Below are positions 1 through 8,642 of a stretch of DNA of 64,000 bases, one piece after another. Where the stretch lies: contig CBINGZ010000024.1 in assembly GCA_966250335.1 (NCBI GenBank), positions 15,898-79,897 of the forward strand, read 5' to 3'. Made by a program: the position numbers and the translations under genes. Source of the stretch: OLB7 sp966250335. Its GTDB lineage: Bacteria; Bacteroidota; Ignavibacteria; OLB7. Below the pieces are notes generated by a model. That model did no database searches. It was not told the DNA's origin and saw only the letters and a program-made list of their open reading frames with translations. The first letter of the stretch is position 1, and the number at the start of each line of letters is the position of its first letter.

Positions 1-110
1 ACGTGACGGTGGCTACCGACGGTTCGAATATCTCCACCGATATCCCCACCGACGAAGGAGGAGGGGAGGGGGAACCCAGCGGTGTCTCCAACCTCAACGA
101 GGAAGAGTGA
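1..110 (+). CDS. 3' end of an unidentified gene (partial)
   Basis: An open frame enters from the left edge and stops at a TGA that overlaps the GTG start of the next gene (GTGA). The visible tail is about 35 residues, low in complexity, with a Gly/Glu-rich stretch and an acidic end (N-L-N-E-E-E). No domain can be recognised from this tail. The overlap suggests translational coupling with the downstream MFS exporter. Confidence 0.6.
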   Translation, partial: VTVATDGSNISTDIPTDEGGGEGEPSGVSNLNEEE

Positions 111-1411
111 GCGAACCTGAAGCGCCCGGCGCCCTGCCGGCGGATGTCGACGTGATCCCGGCGGCTCCCCCCCGGCGCCGTTTCTTCTGGGGGCGCGATC
201 TTCTCCTTCTCTGGCTGGGACAGGTCGTCTCGGGGCTTGGAGATTCGCTCGTCTCGATGGGCTTCGTTTTCCTCGTGCTGGAGATGACCGGCGACGAACG
301 CGCTCTCGGCGGCTTCCAGTCGGTCGCCTACCTGCCGATCGTCCTCTTCGGGCTCGCCGCCGGTGTCTACGTCGACCGCCGCGACCGCCGCCGCGTGATG
401 CTCGCCGCCGATCTGGGCCGTGCGATCATCCTCGCCTCGCTCCCCCTGGCCGCCATGACCGGAATTCTGGGGATCGGATACGCCGGGGTTGCCGTGGTGA
501 TCTCCTCGGTCTGCATGACCTTCTTCAACCCCGCCTACAACTCCGCGCTCCCCGTTATCGTCGACGATCCGTCGAAGCTGTTCGGCGTCAATGCGGTGAT
601 GCAGTCGTCGCGGCAGTTCGCCTCCATTATCGGCCCGGGCCTCGCCGCCTACGGGATGGCGCAGTGGGGGCCGCTTACGCTCCTCTCGGCCAATTCGGTC
701 ATCTATCTCCTCTCGTTTCTCTGCGTCTACTTCATCGCCCACGATCTCCGTTCTACATCTGTCAAGGGGGCGATCTCCCTCCGGGAGCTGCGGAGCGAGA
801 TCGCGGCAGGGCTCAGGGCGGTCAGAGGGACCAGGGGGGTGCGTGAACTCTTCGCCTTCACGCTCGCCAACAACGTGCTGCTGATGGGGCCGGCGCTGGT
901 GGCGACACCGCTTCTGGTGACACAGGTCTTCAAGGGGACGATGGCCGATTTCGCGATGATCCAGCTGATGTACGCCTGCGGGATGGCGATCACCAGCCTG
1001 GTGATGCACAGGCTTCCGCCGATCCGGACTATCGGAATACTATGGGCGGTGGGGATGATGCTGGACGGGTTCACGTTCGTGATCTACCTCTTCGCCGATA
1101 CGCTGCCGCTCCTCTACGCGGCGGCGTTCGTTCATGCGCTGGTGGTCCCGTTCCTCATTATACCTCGCACCACGATCATGCAGAGGAAGCTCCCGCCGGA
1201 GATGCTGGGGCGCGCCTTCGGGTATGTCGATATCGCCGTGCTCGGCGTGACGTCGCTCTCGGCGCTGATCGCCGGGTTCGTGATCAAGGAGATCGGTCCT
1301 CTGGAGACGATGGTGTGGGGAGGAGGGACCGCCGGGGTCGTCGGTCTGGTGGCGCTGGGGTTCCGGTCGATCAGGGAGATCCGTTTCGACGATCATGCGG
1401 TCGAAGGGTAG
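107..1411 (+). CDS. MFS transporter (EntS/MFS_3-like exporter)
   Basis: This 434-residue protein has about 12 hydrophobic membrane segments and the loop motif Y-V-D-R-R-D-R-R-R between the second and third segments, the family A-motif region. The overall pattern (an early Q-V-V-S-G-L-G-D-S segment, then G-G-F-Q-S) resembles the MFS_3 group of drug and siderophore exporters. It probably works in the inner membrane as a proton-driven exporter; the substrate cannot be told. The GTG start at 107 overlaps the stop of the upstream frame, which argues for co-transcription. It is convergent with gluQ, 31 bases away. Confidence 0.85.
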   Translation: MSEPEAPGALPADVDVIPAAPPRRRFFWGRDLLLLWLGQVVSGLGDSLVSMGFVFLVLEMTGDERALGGFQSVAYLPIVLFGLAAGVYVDRRDRRRVMLAADLGRAIILASLPLAAMTGILGIGYAGVAVVISSVCMTFFNPAYNSALPVIVDDPSKLFGVNAVMQSSRQFASIIGPGLAAYGMAQWGPLTLLSANSVIYLLSFLCVYFIAHDLRSTSVKGAISLRELRSEIAAGLRAVRGTRGVRELFAFTLANNVLLMGPALVATPLLVTQVFKGTMADFAMIQLMYACGMAITSLVMHRLPPIRTIGILWAVGMMLDGFTFVIYLFADTLPLLYAAAFVHALVVPFLIIPRTTIMQRKLPPEMLGRAFGYVDIAVLGVTSLSALIAGFVIKEIGPLETMVWGGGTAGVVGLVALGFRSIREIRFDDHAVEG

Positions 1412-1442
1412 GTGGCGGTCGGAGGGTAGGGGACGTTTCCCG

Positions 1443-2375
1443 CTACCACTCCTCGCCCGGCCCCATCACGGTCGCCTCGCGATCTATCCGGTCGAGCGAG
1501 AACCCGGCGACAAGATCGCGGGCCGATACCGGTTCCGGCCGGTCGATCACTCCGCAGCTCCAGGCGAGCCGGCCGATCAGCTCCTCCGGGGTACGACCCG
1601 CCGCGCGCAGTTCCGCCACGGAGACCGAACCGTGCCGCTTGGCGAGGCGGGTGCCGTCGGAGGCGAGGATGAGAGGAACATGGGCGTAGAGCGGGGGGGG
1701 AGCGCCGAAGGTGCGGAAGAGAAGGATCTGCCGGGGGGTGGAATCGAGAAGGTCGTTCCCGCGGAGGACATGGGTGATCCCCATCGCGATATCATCAAGC
1801 ACCACGGCCAGCTGATAGCTGAAGACCCCATCGGCTCGCGCCACGATAAAATCTCCGGCCGCCGCGTCCACATCCTCCATGATCGTTCCGGCGACCCCGT
1901 CGTGGAATTCCACGGTCGTCCCCGGCTCCACTCTGAACCTCCAGGAAGGCTCCTTGATCTCCGCCCGTTCGGCGCGGAGGGTGGGGGAGATATCGCGACA
2001 TGTGCCGGGGTAGCGGTTCCCGGCCGATCCGTGCGGCGCGCTGGCGATCTCCTTCAGTTCCCTGCGCGAGCAGTAGCAGGGGTAGATCAGTCCCCGGCGC
2101 TCCAGATCGGCGAGCGCATCGCGATAGAATCCGAAGCGGGAGGATTGAACGTACTCCGGGGCCGGCTCATTGTCCCAGTCGAGGCCGAGCCAGGTCAGAT
2201 CCCGCACGATCCCCTCGGAGGCGCCCGCCGCGGCGCGCGCCCGGTCGAGATCCTCGATCCGCAGGATGATCTCACCGCCGAGCGAGCGGGCCTGCAGCCA
2301 GGCCAGGAGAAACGAGCGGGCGTTGCCGATATGCAGGTAGCCGGTGGGGCTGGGTGCGAGTCTGCCTCGAAACAT
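1443..2375 (-). CDS. gluQ: Glutamyl-Q tRNA(Asp) synthetase
   Basis: The 310-residue protein resembles the catalytic half of glutamyl-tRNA synthetase without an anticodon-binding domain, which is the GluQ architecture. It begins with the class I signature (L-A-P-S-P-T-G, then H-I-G-N) and carries the KMSKS-equivalent R-L-A-K-R-H-G. A zinc-site pattern C-Y-C...Y-P-G-T-C lies near residues 100-130, as in GluQ. The family charges glutamate onto the queuosine of tRNA(Asp). The start lies 39 bases after the stop of the RraA-like gene on the same strand, so the two may share a transcript. Confidence 0.9.
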   Translation of the reverse strand: MFRGRLAPSPTGYLHIGNARSFLLAWLQARSLGGEIILRIEDLDRARAAAGASEGIVRDLTWLGLDWDNEPAPEYVQSSRFGFYRDALADLERRGLIYPCYCSRRELKEIASAPHGSAGNRYPGTCRDISPTLRAERAEIKEPSWRFRVEPGTTVEFHDGVAGTIMEDVDAAAGDFIVARADGVFSYQLAVVLDDIAMGITHVLRGNDLLDSTPRQILLFRTFGAPPPLYAHVPLILASDGTRLAKRHGSVSVAELRAAGRTPEELIGRLAWSCGVIDRPEPVSARDLVAGFSLDRIDREATVMGPGEEW

Positions 2376-2414
2376 CGTGTCGCGTGAATGAAGACGGGCT
2401 CCGAATCGAGCGGA

Positions 2415-3110
2415 TCAGAAGCGATTGTACTTGTCGAACAGCCCGCGCGCCTCCTGACCGGAGGCGAGCCCCTGCTGCGTTGCCCCTTCTTCGTTGAGCG
2501 CCCGTTCCAGTTCGCCGTAGAGGAGATCGAACTTCTCGCCGGGGATCACGATCACGCCGTTGGCGTCGCCGAAGAGAATATCTCCCGGAACAATCGTCTG
2601 TAATCCGCAGTAGACCGGGGTGTTGTACTTGAGCATATATCCCCGGCGCCTGATATCCTTGATGCAGCGGTAGGCGCCGAAGACCGGAAACCCGACCTCC
2701 GCGATCTGCTCGATATCCCTGACCCCGCCGTTGACCACGGCGCCGACGGCCCCCCGCGCCTTCGCGCGGGTGCTCATCATCCCTCCCCAGAGCGCGGCGT
2801 CCACCTCGCTGTCGGCCGAGACGACGACGAAGGCGTGGTCCGGGATGTTGTCGACCATCTCAAGAAGCGTGTGGATCTCCACGTACTCCTCGGTCGGTAC
2901 CACCCGGCAGGGGAAGGCTACTCCGCAGACCTTGAGATGGGGATCGGGGAGCATCGCCTGCAGTGAATGGTGCATCGCCCCGCTCTTGATGCCGAGCCGT
3001 TCCATGGTGTCGGAGACGAGCGGCGTGTAGAATCGGCGCATCCCCTCCAGCATCGTCTCCAGCGAATCGTGGTGCTGCCTGACTGTCGTCATCTCCGATG
3101 TCGTCTCCAT
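2415..3110 (-). CDS. RraA-like / HMG aldolase family protein
   Basis: 231 residues with the RraA fold signature: V-S-D-T-M near the N-terminus, then W-G-G-M-M-S-T-R-A and G-G-V-R-D, the region that binds metal and substrate in 4-hydroxy-4-methyl-2-oxoglutarate aldolases. Members are either class II pyruvate aldolases/oxaloacetate decarboxylases or RNase E inhibitors; the G-x-V-R-D pattern fits the enzyme side. The first ATG is used, but no Shine-Dalgarno sequence is obvious, so an internal start (M-T-T-V or M-R-R-F) is possible. It lies directly upstream of gluQ on the same strand. Confidence 0.8.
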   Translation of the reverse strand: METTSEMTTVRQHHDSLETMLEGMRRFYTPLVSDTMERLGIKSGAMHHSLQAMLPDPHLKVCGVAFPCRVVPTEEYVEIHTLLEMVDNIPDHAFVVVSADSEVDAALWGGMMSTRAKARGAVGAVVNGGVRDIEQIAEVGFPVFGAYRCIKDIRRRGYMLKYNTPVYCGLQTIVPGDILFGDANGVIVIPGEKFDLLYGELERALNEEGATQQGLASGQEARGLFDKYNRF

Positions 3111-3324
3111 AATGAATCAATGAATCGCTGCCGACGGCGGCACGATGGTTCGGTTGATGGTTCCAGTGGTACGATCTCTCCCGTCGGTCCGATCTTCCAC
3201 GGGGCCGTTTCCGTTCATGGAAACAGCGATTTCGGACGAATCGTTCGGGCGGTCAAGATGATGAAACGTGCGCTTGTTTACAACTCGCTTCCCCCCTTCC
3301 CGCCCCCGTCCGAAACGGGTTCTC

Positions 3325-3332
3325 TATCTTTG
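3325..3332 (+). promoter_or_regulatory. Possible TAnnTTTG promoter element
   Basis: TATCTTTG matches the Bacteroidota -7 element and lies about 70 bases before the small gene at 3405. No matching upstream TTG is found at the usual spacing, so this is tentative. Confidence 0.3.
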
Positions 3333-3404
3333 CGGTCCCGGGGCCGCTCGATCGGTAACGCCGCGATCCCGTGGAGAACGACAACCTCTGCCGACATCAT
3401 CCCC

Positions 3405-3650
3405 ATGAAGAACATACACGAAACGCAATACGATATCTGTGTGGAGCATATCCAGGCCCTTCACAGAAACCTGGGCAGGCTCTCGCACACGATGGGAGTC
3501 TACAGAGACTCCGATCATACGATCGATCATCTCGACTCGCCGTTCCTGCTGGATCTCAACCTCGATCTCTACGACCTGAACGCGCGCATGGAGCGGCTGA
3601 TTCAACGGTTCGACCCTTCGTTCGAAGGACGATATACTTCAAACCAGTAG
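3405..3650 (+). CDS. Small hypothetical protein
   Basis: 81 residues from an ATG. The protein looks helical and acidic, with a His/Asp-rich middle (D-S-D-H-T-I-D-H-L-D) and an amphipathic tail (L-D-L-Y-D-L-N-A-R-M-E-R-L). No signal peptide or membrane segment is present. The stop is 4 bases from the ATG of the next gene, which suggests an operon. Longer starts in the same frame run into the intergenic region antisense to the RraA-like gene and are not credible. Function unknown. Confidence 0.5.
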   Translation: MKNIHETQYDICVEHIQALHRNLGRLSHTMGVYRDSDHTIDHLDSPFLLDLNLDLYDLNARMERLIQRFDPSFEGRYTSNQ

Positions 3651-3654
3651 GCGC

Positions 3655-4119
3655 ATGGCTCGACACAAGGATCATCGTACCGACAGCCGCAGGGGAGCGC
3701 CCGCTGCGCCCGCGCCCGAGGGATGGGCCGACCGACGTTCCCTCCTGGGAATCTCCGGCGGCATCCTTCTGATCGTCGGGACGTTCCAGCCGATCTGGAC
3801 GTCGTACTCGTTCGATCTGACGATGTTGCAGACGGCCGGTCTCTACGGGCTTGTCGTGATGGCGGTTGCGCTCACGGCGGTGACTGTCGCGTTCATGAAG
3901 GCCCACTGGCTCCAGTGGGGGACCGCCGCGGTCTCCGCGCTCATGACGATACTGACCGCGCTGAAGGAGCCGAAGGCGATGGTGACGATGACGACGCAGG
4001 GAACCCCCGGCTCCGGCCAGCCGTGGAGTCCGGCGTGGGGATGGATCCTCCTCGCCGCCGGATCACTGCTCCTACTTGCCGCGGCGTGGCCCCGGAAGGA
4101 CTCGAACACTATGCGATAG
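3655..4119 (+). CDS. Four-helix membrane protein, hypothetical
   Basis: 154 residues: a basic, Pro/Ala-rich N-terminal tail of about 25 residues followed by four hydrophobic segments (around G-G-I-L-L-I-V-G-T-F, Y-G-L-V-V-M-A-V-A-L, W-G-T-A-A-V-S-A-L-M and W-I-L-L-A-A-G-S-L-L), ending in a short charged tail. It is predicted to be an inner-membrane protein of unknown function. Its last 11 bases overlap the end of convergent arsR. Confidence 0.6.
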   Translation: MARHKDHRTDSRRGAPAAPAPEGWADRRSLLGISGGILLIVGTFQPIWTSYSFDLTMLQTAGLYGLVVMAVALTAVTVAFMKAHWLQWGTAAVSALMTILTALKEPKAMVTMTTQGTPGSGQPWSPAWGWILLAAGSLLLLAAAWPRKDSNTMR

Positions 4120-4564
4120 ATCGGGGAGCTCGGCCGGTGACGGCGGGCTGTGCCTGAATCACCGGGAGCGATATTCCCGTGGGGAGTGGAGCCCCTTCGA
4201 GCTGGACCGGAAGCGACGGCGCACAGCAGACGGAGAGCAGATTCTCTCTATCCCTGATCATCTCCGGGTCGCGTTCCACCCAGGTCAGTGTCTCCTCCAG
4301 GACCCGTGCGGCCGAGGGGTCGGAGGGGAGGGAGATCCTGTAGTGCATCCACTTCCCGTCGCGGCGCGCGGCCACCACGCCGGCGCGCCGCAGATAGGCG
4401 AGATGGCGCGATATCTTCGGCTGGTTCGTCCCCAGCGTCTCCACCAGGAAACAGACGCAGATCTCACCCCCCCGCATAAGATTCAGGAGCCGGAGCCGTG
4501 TTCTGTCCGCAAGCGCGTTGAAGAGCGCCACCATATCGAACTGGGTACCGGAAGTACGGGGCAT
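4109..4564 (-). CDS. arsR: ArsR-family metalloregulator
   Basis: 151 residues from the start M-P-R-T-S-G. It is an ArsR/SmtB winged helix: helix-turn-helix around T-N-Q-P-K-I-S-R-H-L-A-Y-L-R-R-A, preceded by the metal-loop G-E-I-C-V-C-F-L, which matches the E-x-C-V-C-x-L As(III)-binding motif. A C-C pair near the C-terminus (S-V-C-C-A-P) could add thiol ligands. Known members repress ars operons and leave DNA when As(III) or Sb(III) binds. It is divergent from the aquaglyceroporin/arsC pair, which fits self-repression plus control of that operon. A longer upstream frame exists, but it runs through the promoter region. Confidence 0.88.
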   Translation of the reverse strand: MPRTSGTQFDMVALFNALADRTRLRLLNLMRGGEICVCFLVETLGTNQPKISRHLAYLRRAGVVAARRDGKWMHYRISLPSDPSAARVLEETLTWVERDPEMIRDRENLLSVCCAPSLPVQLEGAPLPTGISLPVIQAQPAVTGRAPRSIA

Positions 4565-4577
4565 GGCGGGGTCGAAT

Positions 4578-4593
4578 GTTATGAAATGATAAC
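4578..4593. promoter_or_regulatory. Candidate ArsR operator (dyad)
   Basis: GTTAT, six bases, then ATAAC form an inverted repeat 14 bases upstream of the arsR start, in an AT-rich patch of otherwise GC-rich DNA. Position and symmetry fit an ArsR site; binding is inferred. Confidence 0.4.
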
Positions 4594-4869
4594 GCGGGGA
4601 CCGGCTTGTGTTCAGGCCCGTTCGAGGTATGTTTGTAGCACATACGCGTTGACGAATATGTTGACGCGACGCGTGTACGGGGCCGAATGCGCCGACAGGC
4701 GCGGTTTCCCGACGAAATTCCCCGCCCGTGGGGCCGTTTCCGCCCCGCCCCTCGTCCCCCCGTGTTCCTGCGGCGACGAATATGCGCAACGCCCCGGTGA
4801 CGGCAAAGCGACGGTGGGGAGGGGGGCGTCTCCGGCTCTTTACACGGTACCGAAACAATATCGACGTCA

Positions 4870-5646
4870 GTGGCTTCCAGTAGACCGCATTTATCCCGAC
4901 TCGATCTTTCACGCAGACTTGCCGCCGAAGCGCTCGGCACGGCCCTTCTTCTGGCGACGATCGTCGGCTCCGGCATCATGGCCGAGCGGCTTGCCGCGGG
5001 GAACGCCGGGCTGGCTCTGCTGGCGAATTCGGTCGCGACGGGGGGGGTGCTCGTGGCCCTTATCCTGACGTTCGGCCCGATATCGGGCGCGCATTTCAAT
5101 CCGGCGGTGACGCTTGCCGACGCGACGCAGCGGGGGATATCGTGGAAGGATGTTCCGGGCTATATCGCGGCGCAGTTCGCGGGGGCGTTCGCCGGTGTCG
5201 CCGTCGCGAACGTCATGTTCGACCTCCCCCTCTTTTTCGCGTCGCATCACGAGAGAAACGGCGCGGGTCAGTTGACGGGCGAGTTCGTGGCGACCTTCGG
5301 CCTGCTCTCGGTGATCTGGGGCTGCTCCCGCTACCGGCCCGGGGTTACTCCGTTTGCCGTGGGGGCGTATATCACCGGGGCGCTCTGGTACACATCATCC
5401 ACGTCGTTCGCGAACCCGGCGGTGACGCTGGCACGCTCGGTCACCGACACGTTCGCGGGAATCCGCATCGACGACGTGCCCGGTTTCGTTGCCGTGCAGC
5501 TTCTGGGCGCGGCGGCGGCAACGCTTCTTTTCCGCTGGCTGACGCCGCCGCTTTCCGCCGGGGCCGATGCCGTTGTCTCGGGTCCGCCGGAGATGGTCTC
5601 CGGCGGATCGCGGGGGGATTCGCAGATATCGGGAGATCCTACATGA
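4870..5646 (+). CDS. aqpS: MIP-family aquaglyceroporin, probable arsenite channel
   Basis: 258 residues with six membrane segments and the two half-helix motifs of the MIP family, H-F-N-P-A-V-T and F-A-N-P-A-V-T. Members move water, glycerol or metalloid acids such as As(OH)3. The gene overlaps arsC by ATGA and is divergent from arsR. The content matches the Sinorhizobium meliloti ars locus, where AqpS takes the place of an ArsB pump and lets arsenite leave by diffusion. The GTG start at 4870 gives an N-terminal tail of about 15 residues before the first helix. The symbol is by analogy. Confidence 0.82.
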   Translation: MASSRPHLSRLDLSRRLAAEALGTALLLATIVGSGIMAERLAAGNAGLALLANSVATGGVLVALILTFGPISGAHFNPAVTLADATQRGISWKDVPGYIAAQFAGAFAGVAVANVMFDLPLFFASHHERNGAGQLTGEFVATFGLLSVIWGCSRYRPGVTPFAVGAYITGALWYTSSTSFANPAVTLARSVTDTFAGIRIDDVPGFVAVQLLGAAAATLLFRWLTPPLSAGADAVVSGPPEMVSGGSRGDSQISGDPT

Positions 5647-6113
5647 ACACCCAGTCAGAACAACAAGAGAGTTACAACATCCAGACCATGAGCGAACCAC
5701 TACGCGTTCTGTTCGTCTGCACCGGCAATTCCGCGCGCAGCCAGATGGCAGAAGGGCTGCTGCGTCATTTCGGCGGGGGGCGGTACGAAGTCCACAGCGC
5801 CGGCACGAATCCGACATCCCTTCGTCCGGAGGCCGTCGAGGTGATGCGGGAGGCGGGCATCGACATTTCGGGACAGAAATCCAAGTCTCTGGAGGAGTAT
5901 ATCGGACAGGATTTCGATTACGTCATCACCGTCTGCAGCAAGGCCAAGGAGAGCTGCCCGGTCTTCCCGGGCGATACCGATCATATCGCATGGGATTTCG
6001 ACGACCCGGCCGAAGTCCAGGGCTCGGAGGAGAAGCGCATGCACGAGTTCCGGCGCGTCCGCGACGAGATCCATCAGCGGCTGAGCCTCTTCATGTCGGC
6101 GGATCACCGGTAG
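5643..6113 (+). CDS. arsC: Arsenate reductase, LMW-phosphatase (thioredoxin-linked) type
   Basis: 156 residues. The low-molecular-weight phosphatase P-loop C-T-G-N-S-A-R spans Cys26-Arg32. The redox pair Cys98 and Cys105 (V-C-S-K-A-K-E-S-C) follows, as in thioredoxin-coupled ArsC, and W-D-F-D-D-P-A supplies the family's acidic residues. It reduces arsenate to arsenite in the cytoplasm. The ATG overlaps the aqpS stop, with GGGAG about ten bases upstream. An internal Met (M-S-E-P-L-R) would trim a 15-residue tail. Confidence 0.92.
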   Translation: MNTQSEQQESYNIQTMSEPLRVLFVCTGNSARSQMAEGLLRHFGGGRYEVHSAGTNPTSLRPEAVEVMREAGIDISGQKSKSLEEYIGQDFDYVITVCSKAKESCPVFPGDTDHIAWDFDDPAEVQGSEEKRMHEFRRVRDEIHQRLSLFMSADHR

Positions 6114-6179
6114 ATCGTTGTAGGATGTTTTGTCCGATACCTGTGCCGGACGGTCCGGTATAGATATCGGATAACGAGA

Positions 6180-6215
6180 GGAAGCAGGCGACGGCCGATA
6201 CCGTCGCCTGCTTCC
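6180..6215. terminator. Bidirectional hairpin terminator, arsC/SDR
   Basis: A perfect 15-bp stem (GGAAGCAGGCGACGG and its complement) with a 6-base loop lies between the convergent ends of arsC and the SDR gene. Confidence 0.8.
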
Positions 6216-6217
6216 GT

Positions 6218-7177
6218 TCATGCGATTTCCGGGAACGGGATTTCCACGATGCCGTCGAACCAGTAGCTGTAGAAGGTCTCGTCGCACGCCTTGATCGGCT
6301 TGCCGAACGCCTCCGCGAAATATCGTCCCCAGTGCGGAGTCGCTCCGTCGATATCGGTGAACCCGTACTCCTCGGAAAGCCCCCACGAGCTGAACACACG
6401 ACCGTTCTTCCGCGACAGATCGGGATCTGCCGCCAGCGCCGCCACGGCGCGCCCCACGAAGAAGGGGGTCTCCGACGCGATGAAATGCGGGTCCGTCGCC
6501 GTCCCCTCCCGCCAGTTCTCGACCGTCACGCCGTAGAGCTCCAGCATTGCCTCCGACCGGAGATATCCCGGTGTGACCGCCAGGGCGGTCACACCGTGCC
6601 GGCGCAGATCGCGCGACATGGCGAACGCCAGGCGGATGACCGACGTCTTCACAAGATCGTAGTACAGAGTGCCGCGATAGCCGAAGCTGTCGCCGTCGGT
6701 GATCTCCACGATCAGACCGCTCCCGCGCTCGATCATCAGCGGCGCTGCATATCGGCTTGTGATAATATGCGAGTTCACCGCCCGCTCGATCATCAGCAGG
6801 CCGTTCTCCAGCGAATGTTCCCAGAAGGGGGCGGTGAACTCGGTGAGAGCATCGCCGCCCCATACGTCGTTGACCAGGATATCGAGCTTCCCCTCATCGC
6901 TCCTGATCCGTTCGAACAGTCCCTGCACCTGCTCCGGGAGGGTGTGATCCACCTGTTCGTATCGTCCGATTCCTCCATGCGCCGTGACCATCTCGGCCGT
7001 CTCTTCTATCGTCTCCGGGCGGTTCCCGGTCGCCGGGTTCCCCCGGACGCTCCGTCCCGTGCAGTAGACCGTCGCCCCTGCCTCCCCCAGCATGCACGCT
7101 ATGCCGCGCCCGGCGCCGCGGGTCGCCCCCGCCACCACGGCGATCTTCCCTTCAAGCTTTCGTGTCGGGTGTTCCAT
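6218..7177 (-). CDS. Short-chain dehydrogenase/reductase
   Basis: 319 residues. It has the NAD(P)-binding G-A-T-R-G-A-G-R-G motif (T-G-x3-G-x-G type) near residue 17 and the active-site pair Y-Y-D-L-V-K (Y-x3-K). G-R-S follows the second strand, which often favours NADP. It is longer than classical SDRs, with a C-terminal extension. I chose the Met before E-H-P-T-R-K because AGGA stands 7 bases upstream; a Met nine codons earlier lacks a ribosome site. The substrate is unknown. It is convergent with arsC, and nothing ties it to arsenic. Confidence 0.82.
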   Translation of the reverse strand: MEHPTRKLEGKIAVVAGATRGAGRGIACMLGEAGATVYCTGRSVRGNPATGNRPETIEETAEMVTAHGGIGRYEQVDHTLPEQVQGLFERIRSDEGKLDILVNDVWGGDALTEFTAPFWEHSLENGLLMIERAVNSHIITSRYAAPLMIERGSGLIVEITDGDSFGYRGTLYYDLVKTSVIRLAFAMSRDLRRHGVTALAVTPGYLRSEAMLELYGVTVENWREGTATDPHFIASETPFFVGRAVAALAADPDLSRKNGRVFSSWGLSEEYGFTDIDGATPHWGRYFAEAFGKPIKACDETFYSYWFDGIVEIPFPEIA

Positions 7178-7526
7178 CGGTTGTTCCTGTAATGTGATCT
7201 CCATGAGAATTTCATGGAAACGTGAGGCGGGCAATATACAGACCCCGCCTGTCGCCGACCTTCTTCAGACCGGCGCAACATGGTGAAACCTGTAATCGCC
7301 GAATCCTTGAAGAATTCCGGTGTACACACGAACCTCTCACCACCTCACACGCATTTACATTTCTTTACACGTAATCGTGCGACATCCGATACGGACCGGA
7401 GGTCTATGTACACGCAAGGCGTTGAAAACCTCACACTTCGGATTCGTGAGATGCCTGCCGGGTCGATTCCGGCTCGTGAAGGCGTGGAAGGCCAGGCAAC
7501 TCATCCTCATTCGATCACGACAGAAC
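7178..7526. other. Divergent intergenic region, no trusted motif
   Basis: 349 bases between the divergent SDR and YncE-like genes. It must hold promoters for both. I see only short AT-rich patches and a repeated GTACAC, and no promoter, riboswitch or repeat that I trust. Confidence 0.4.
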
Positions 7527-8564
7527 ATGACACTCCATACCCGGATCGCGCGCGGCTCGGCCGCACTCTTCGCCCTTCTCCTTCCGGCGCTTCTCCTGAT
7601 CTCCCCCTCTGCGGGGCTTGCCCAGAAGGGGACGCCGACCAAGGCGTTCGTCGTCAACATCCTCGACTCGACCGTCTCCGACATCGATCTCAGCACGATG
7701 ACGGAGCTGCGCCGGATCAAGGTGGGGGCCCGCCCCTACTACCCCTGCGTGACCGCCGACAATTCGGTCGTTGCGGTGACGGTGGAAGGGGAGGAGAAGG
7801 TGAAGTTCTACGACGTCGCCACCCTGAAGCCGCGCGGTGAGATCAGCGTCGGCAAGATGTACGCCGAGCACCTGATGCTCCTGCCGGACGGTCGCCAGGC
7901 GGTGCTCGCCAATCGCGCCCGGAACGCCCTGATCTTCATCGACCTGATCGAGGGGAAGGAGCTGGCGGTGATCGAGGTGAACGCGCCGCACAACATCCGC
8001 GTGGGGCCGAGCGGCCGCTATGTCTACGTCCAGAGCAAGATCGATCCGGCGATCTCGATCGTCGACATCAAGGAGCGGAAGGTCGTCAAGCGGCACCCCC
8101 TGAAGCTGGTCCCCCGAGGGCTCGCCGTCTCTCCGGATGAGAAGACGATATGGTTCGGCGCCAACTGGATCAACGCCCTCTTCGGCATGGACGCCGCCAC
8201 CGGCAAGATCCTCCACGCGATCTCCATTCCGGTCCCCTCCACCGCTCCTCTCCTCCAGGAGAACACCTACCACGGCCTGGAGTTCGTCGGCGAGCATACG
8301 CTGCTGGCCGCGAACGAGGGGAACTCCACGCTGGACGCGATCGACATCCGCACCGGAACCTGGACCATGCGCACGACCGATGTGGCTCGTCCCGCCGGGC
8401 TGCTGGCCCTGCCGGGAACGCTGAACGAATTCATCATCGCGAACAAGGCCGACAACAGCGTGGCGCACGGCCGGATCGACGGGGGATCGATGGTGATGAT
8501 GAAGAGGGGGGTGTTCGGCAACGGAGAAGATCTCTTCGCGAAACGATTCGCTTTCCATAACTGA
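7527..8564 (+). CDS. Secreted YncE-like beta-propeller protein
   Basis: 345 residues from the Met that begins a clear Sec signal peptide, cut after G-L-A-Q. The rest is a run of about 40-residue blades of the YVTN/YncE kind (for example V-N-I-L-D-S-T-V-S-D-I-D-L, Y-V-Y-V-Q-S-K-I-D and F-I-I-A-N-K-A-D-N-S-V). Such proteins are periplasmic seven-blade propellers. It lies 78 bases upstream of a TonB-dependent receptor; E. coli yncE also neighbours the TonB receptor gene yncD, which supports a role tied to ligand uptake. The ligand is not known. The ribosome site is weak. Confidence 0.78.
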   Translation: MTLHTRIARGSAALFALLLPALLLISPSAGLAQKGTPTKAFVVNILDSTVSDIDLSTMTELRRIKVGARPYYPCVTADNSVVAVTVEGEEKVKFYDVATLKPRGEISVGKMYAEHLMLLPDGRQAVLANRARNALIFIDLIEGKELAVIEVNAPHNIRVGPSGRYVYVQSKIDPAISIVDIKERKVVKRHPLKLVPRGLAVSPDEKTIWFGANWINALFGMDAATGKILHAISIPVPSTAPLLQENTYHGLEFVGEHTLLAANEGNSTLDAIDIRTGTWTMRTTDVARPAGLLALPGTLNEFIIANKADNSVAHGRIDGGSMVMMKRGVFGNGEDLFAKRFAFHN

Positions 8565-8569
8565 ATTCC

Positions 8570-8590
8570 GGGCGGAGCCCGGCTCCGCCC
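8570..8590 (+). terminator. Short GC-rich hairpin after the propeller gene
   Basis: GGGCGGAG pairs with CTCCGCCC around a five-base loop just after the stop codon. There is no T-run, so it may only partly stop transcription into the receptor gene. Confidence 0.5.
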
Positions 8591-8642
8591 CTCTCAGGTA
8601 TTCTCTCCCGTTCACGAACACTCATCCAGGACAAGGAGCACA

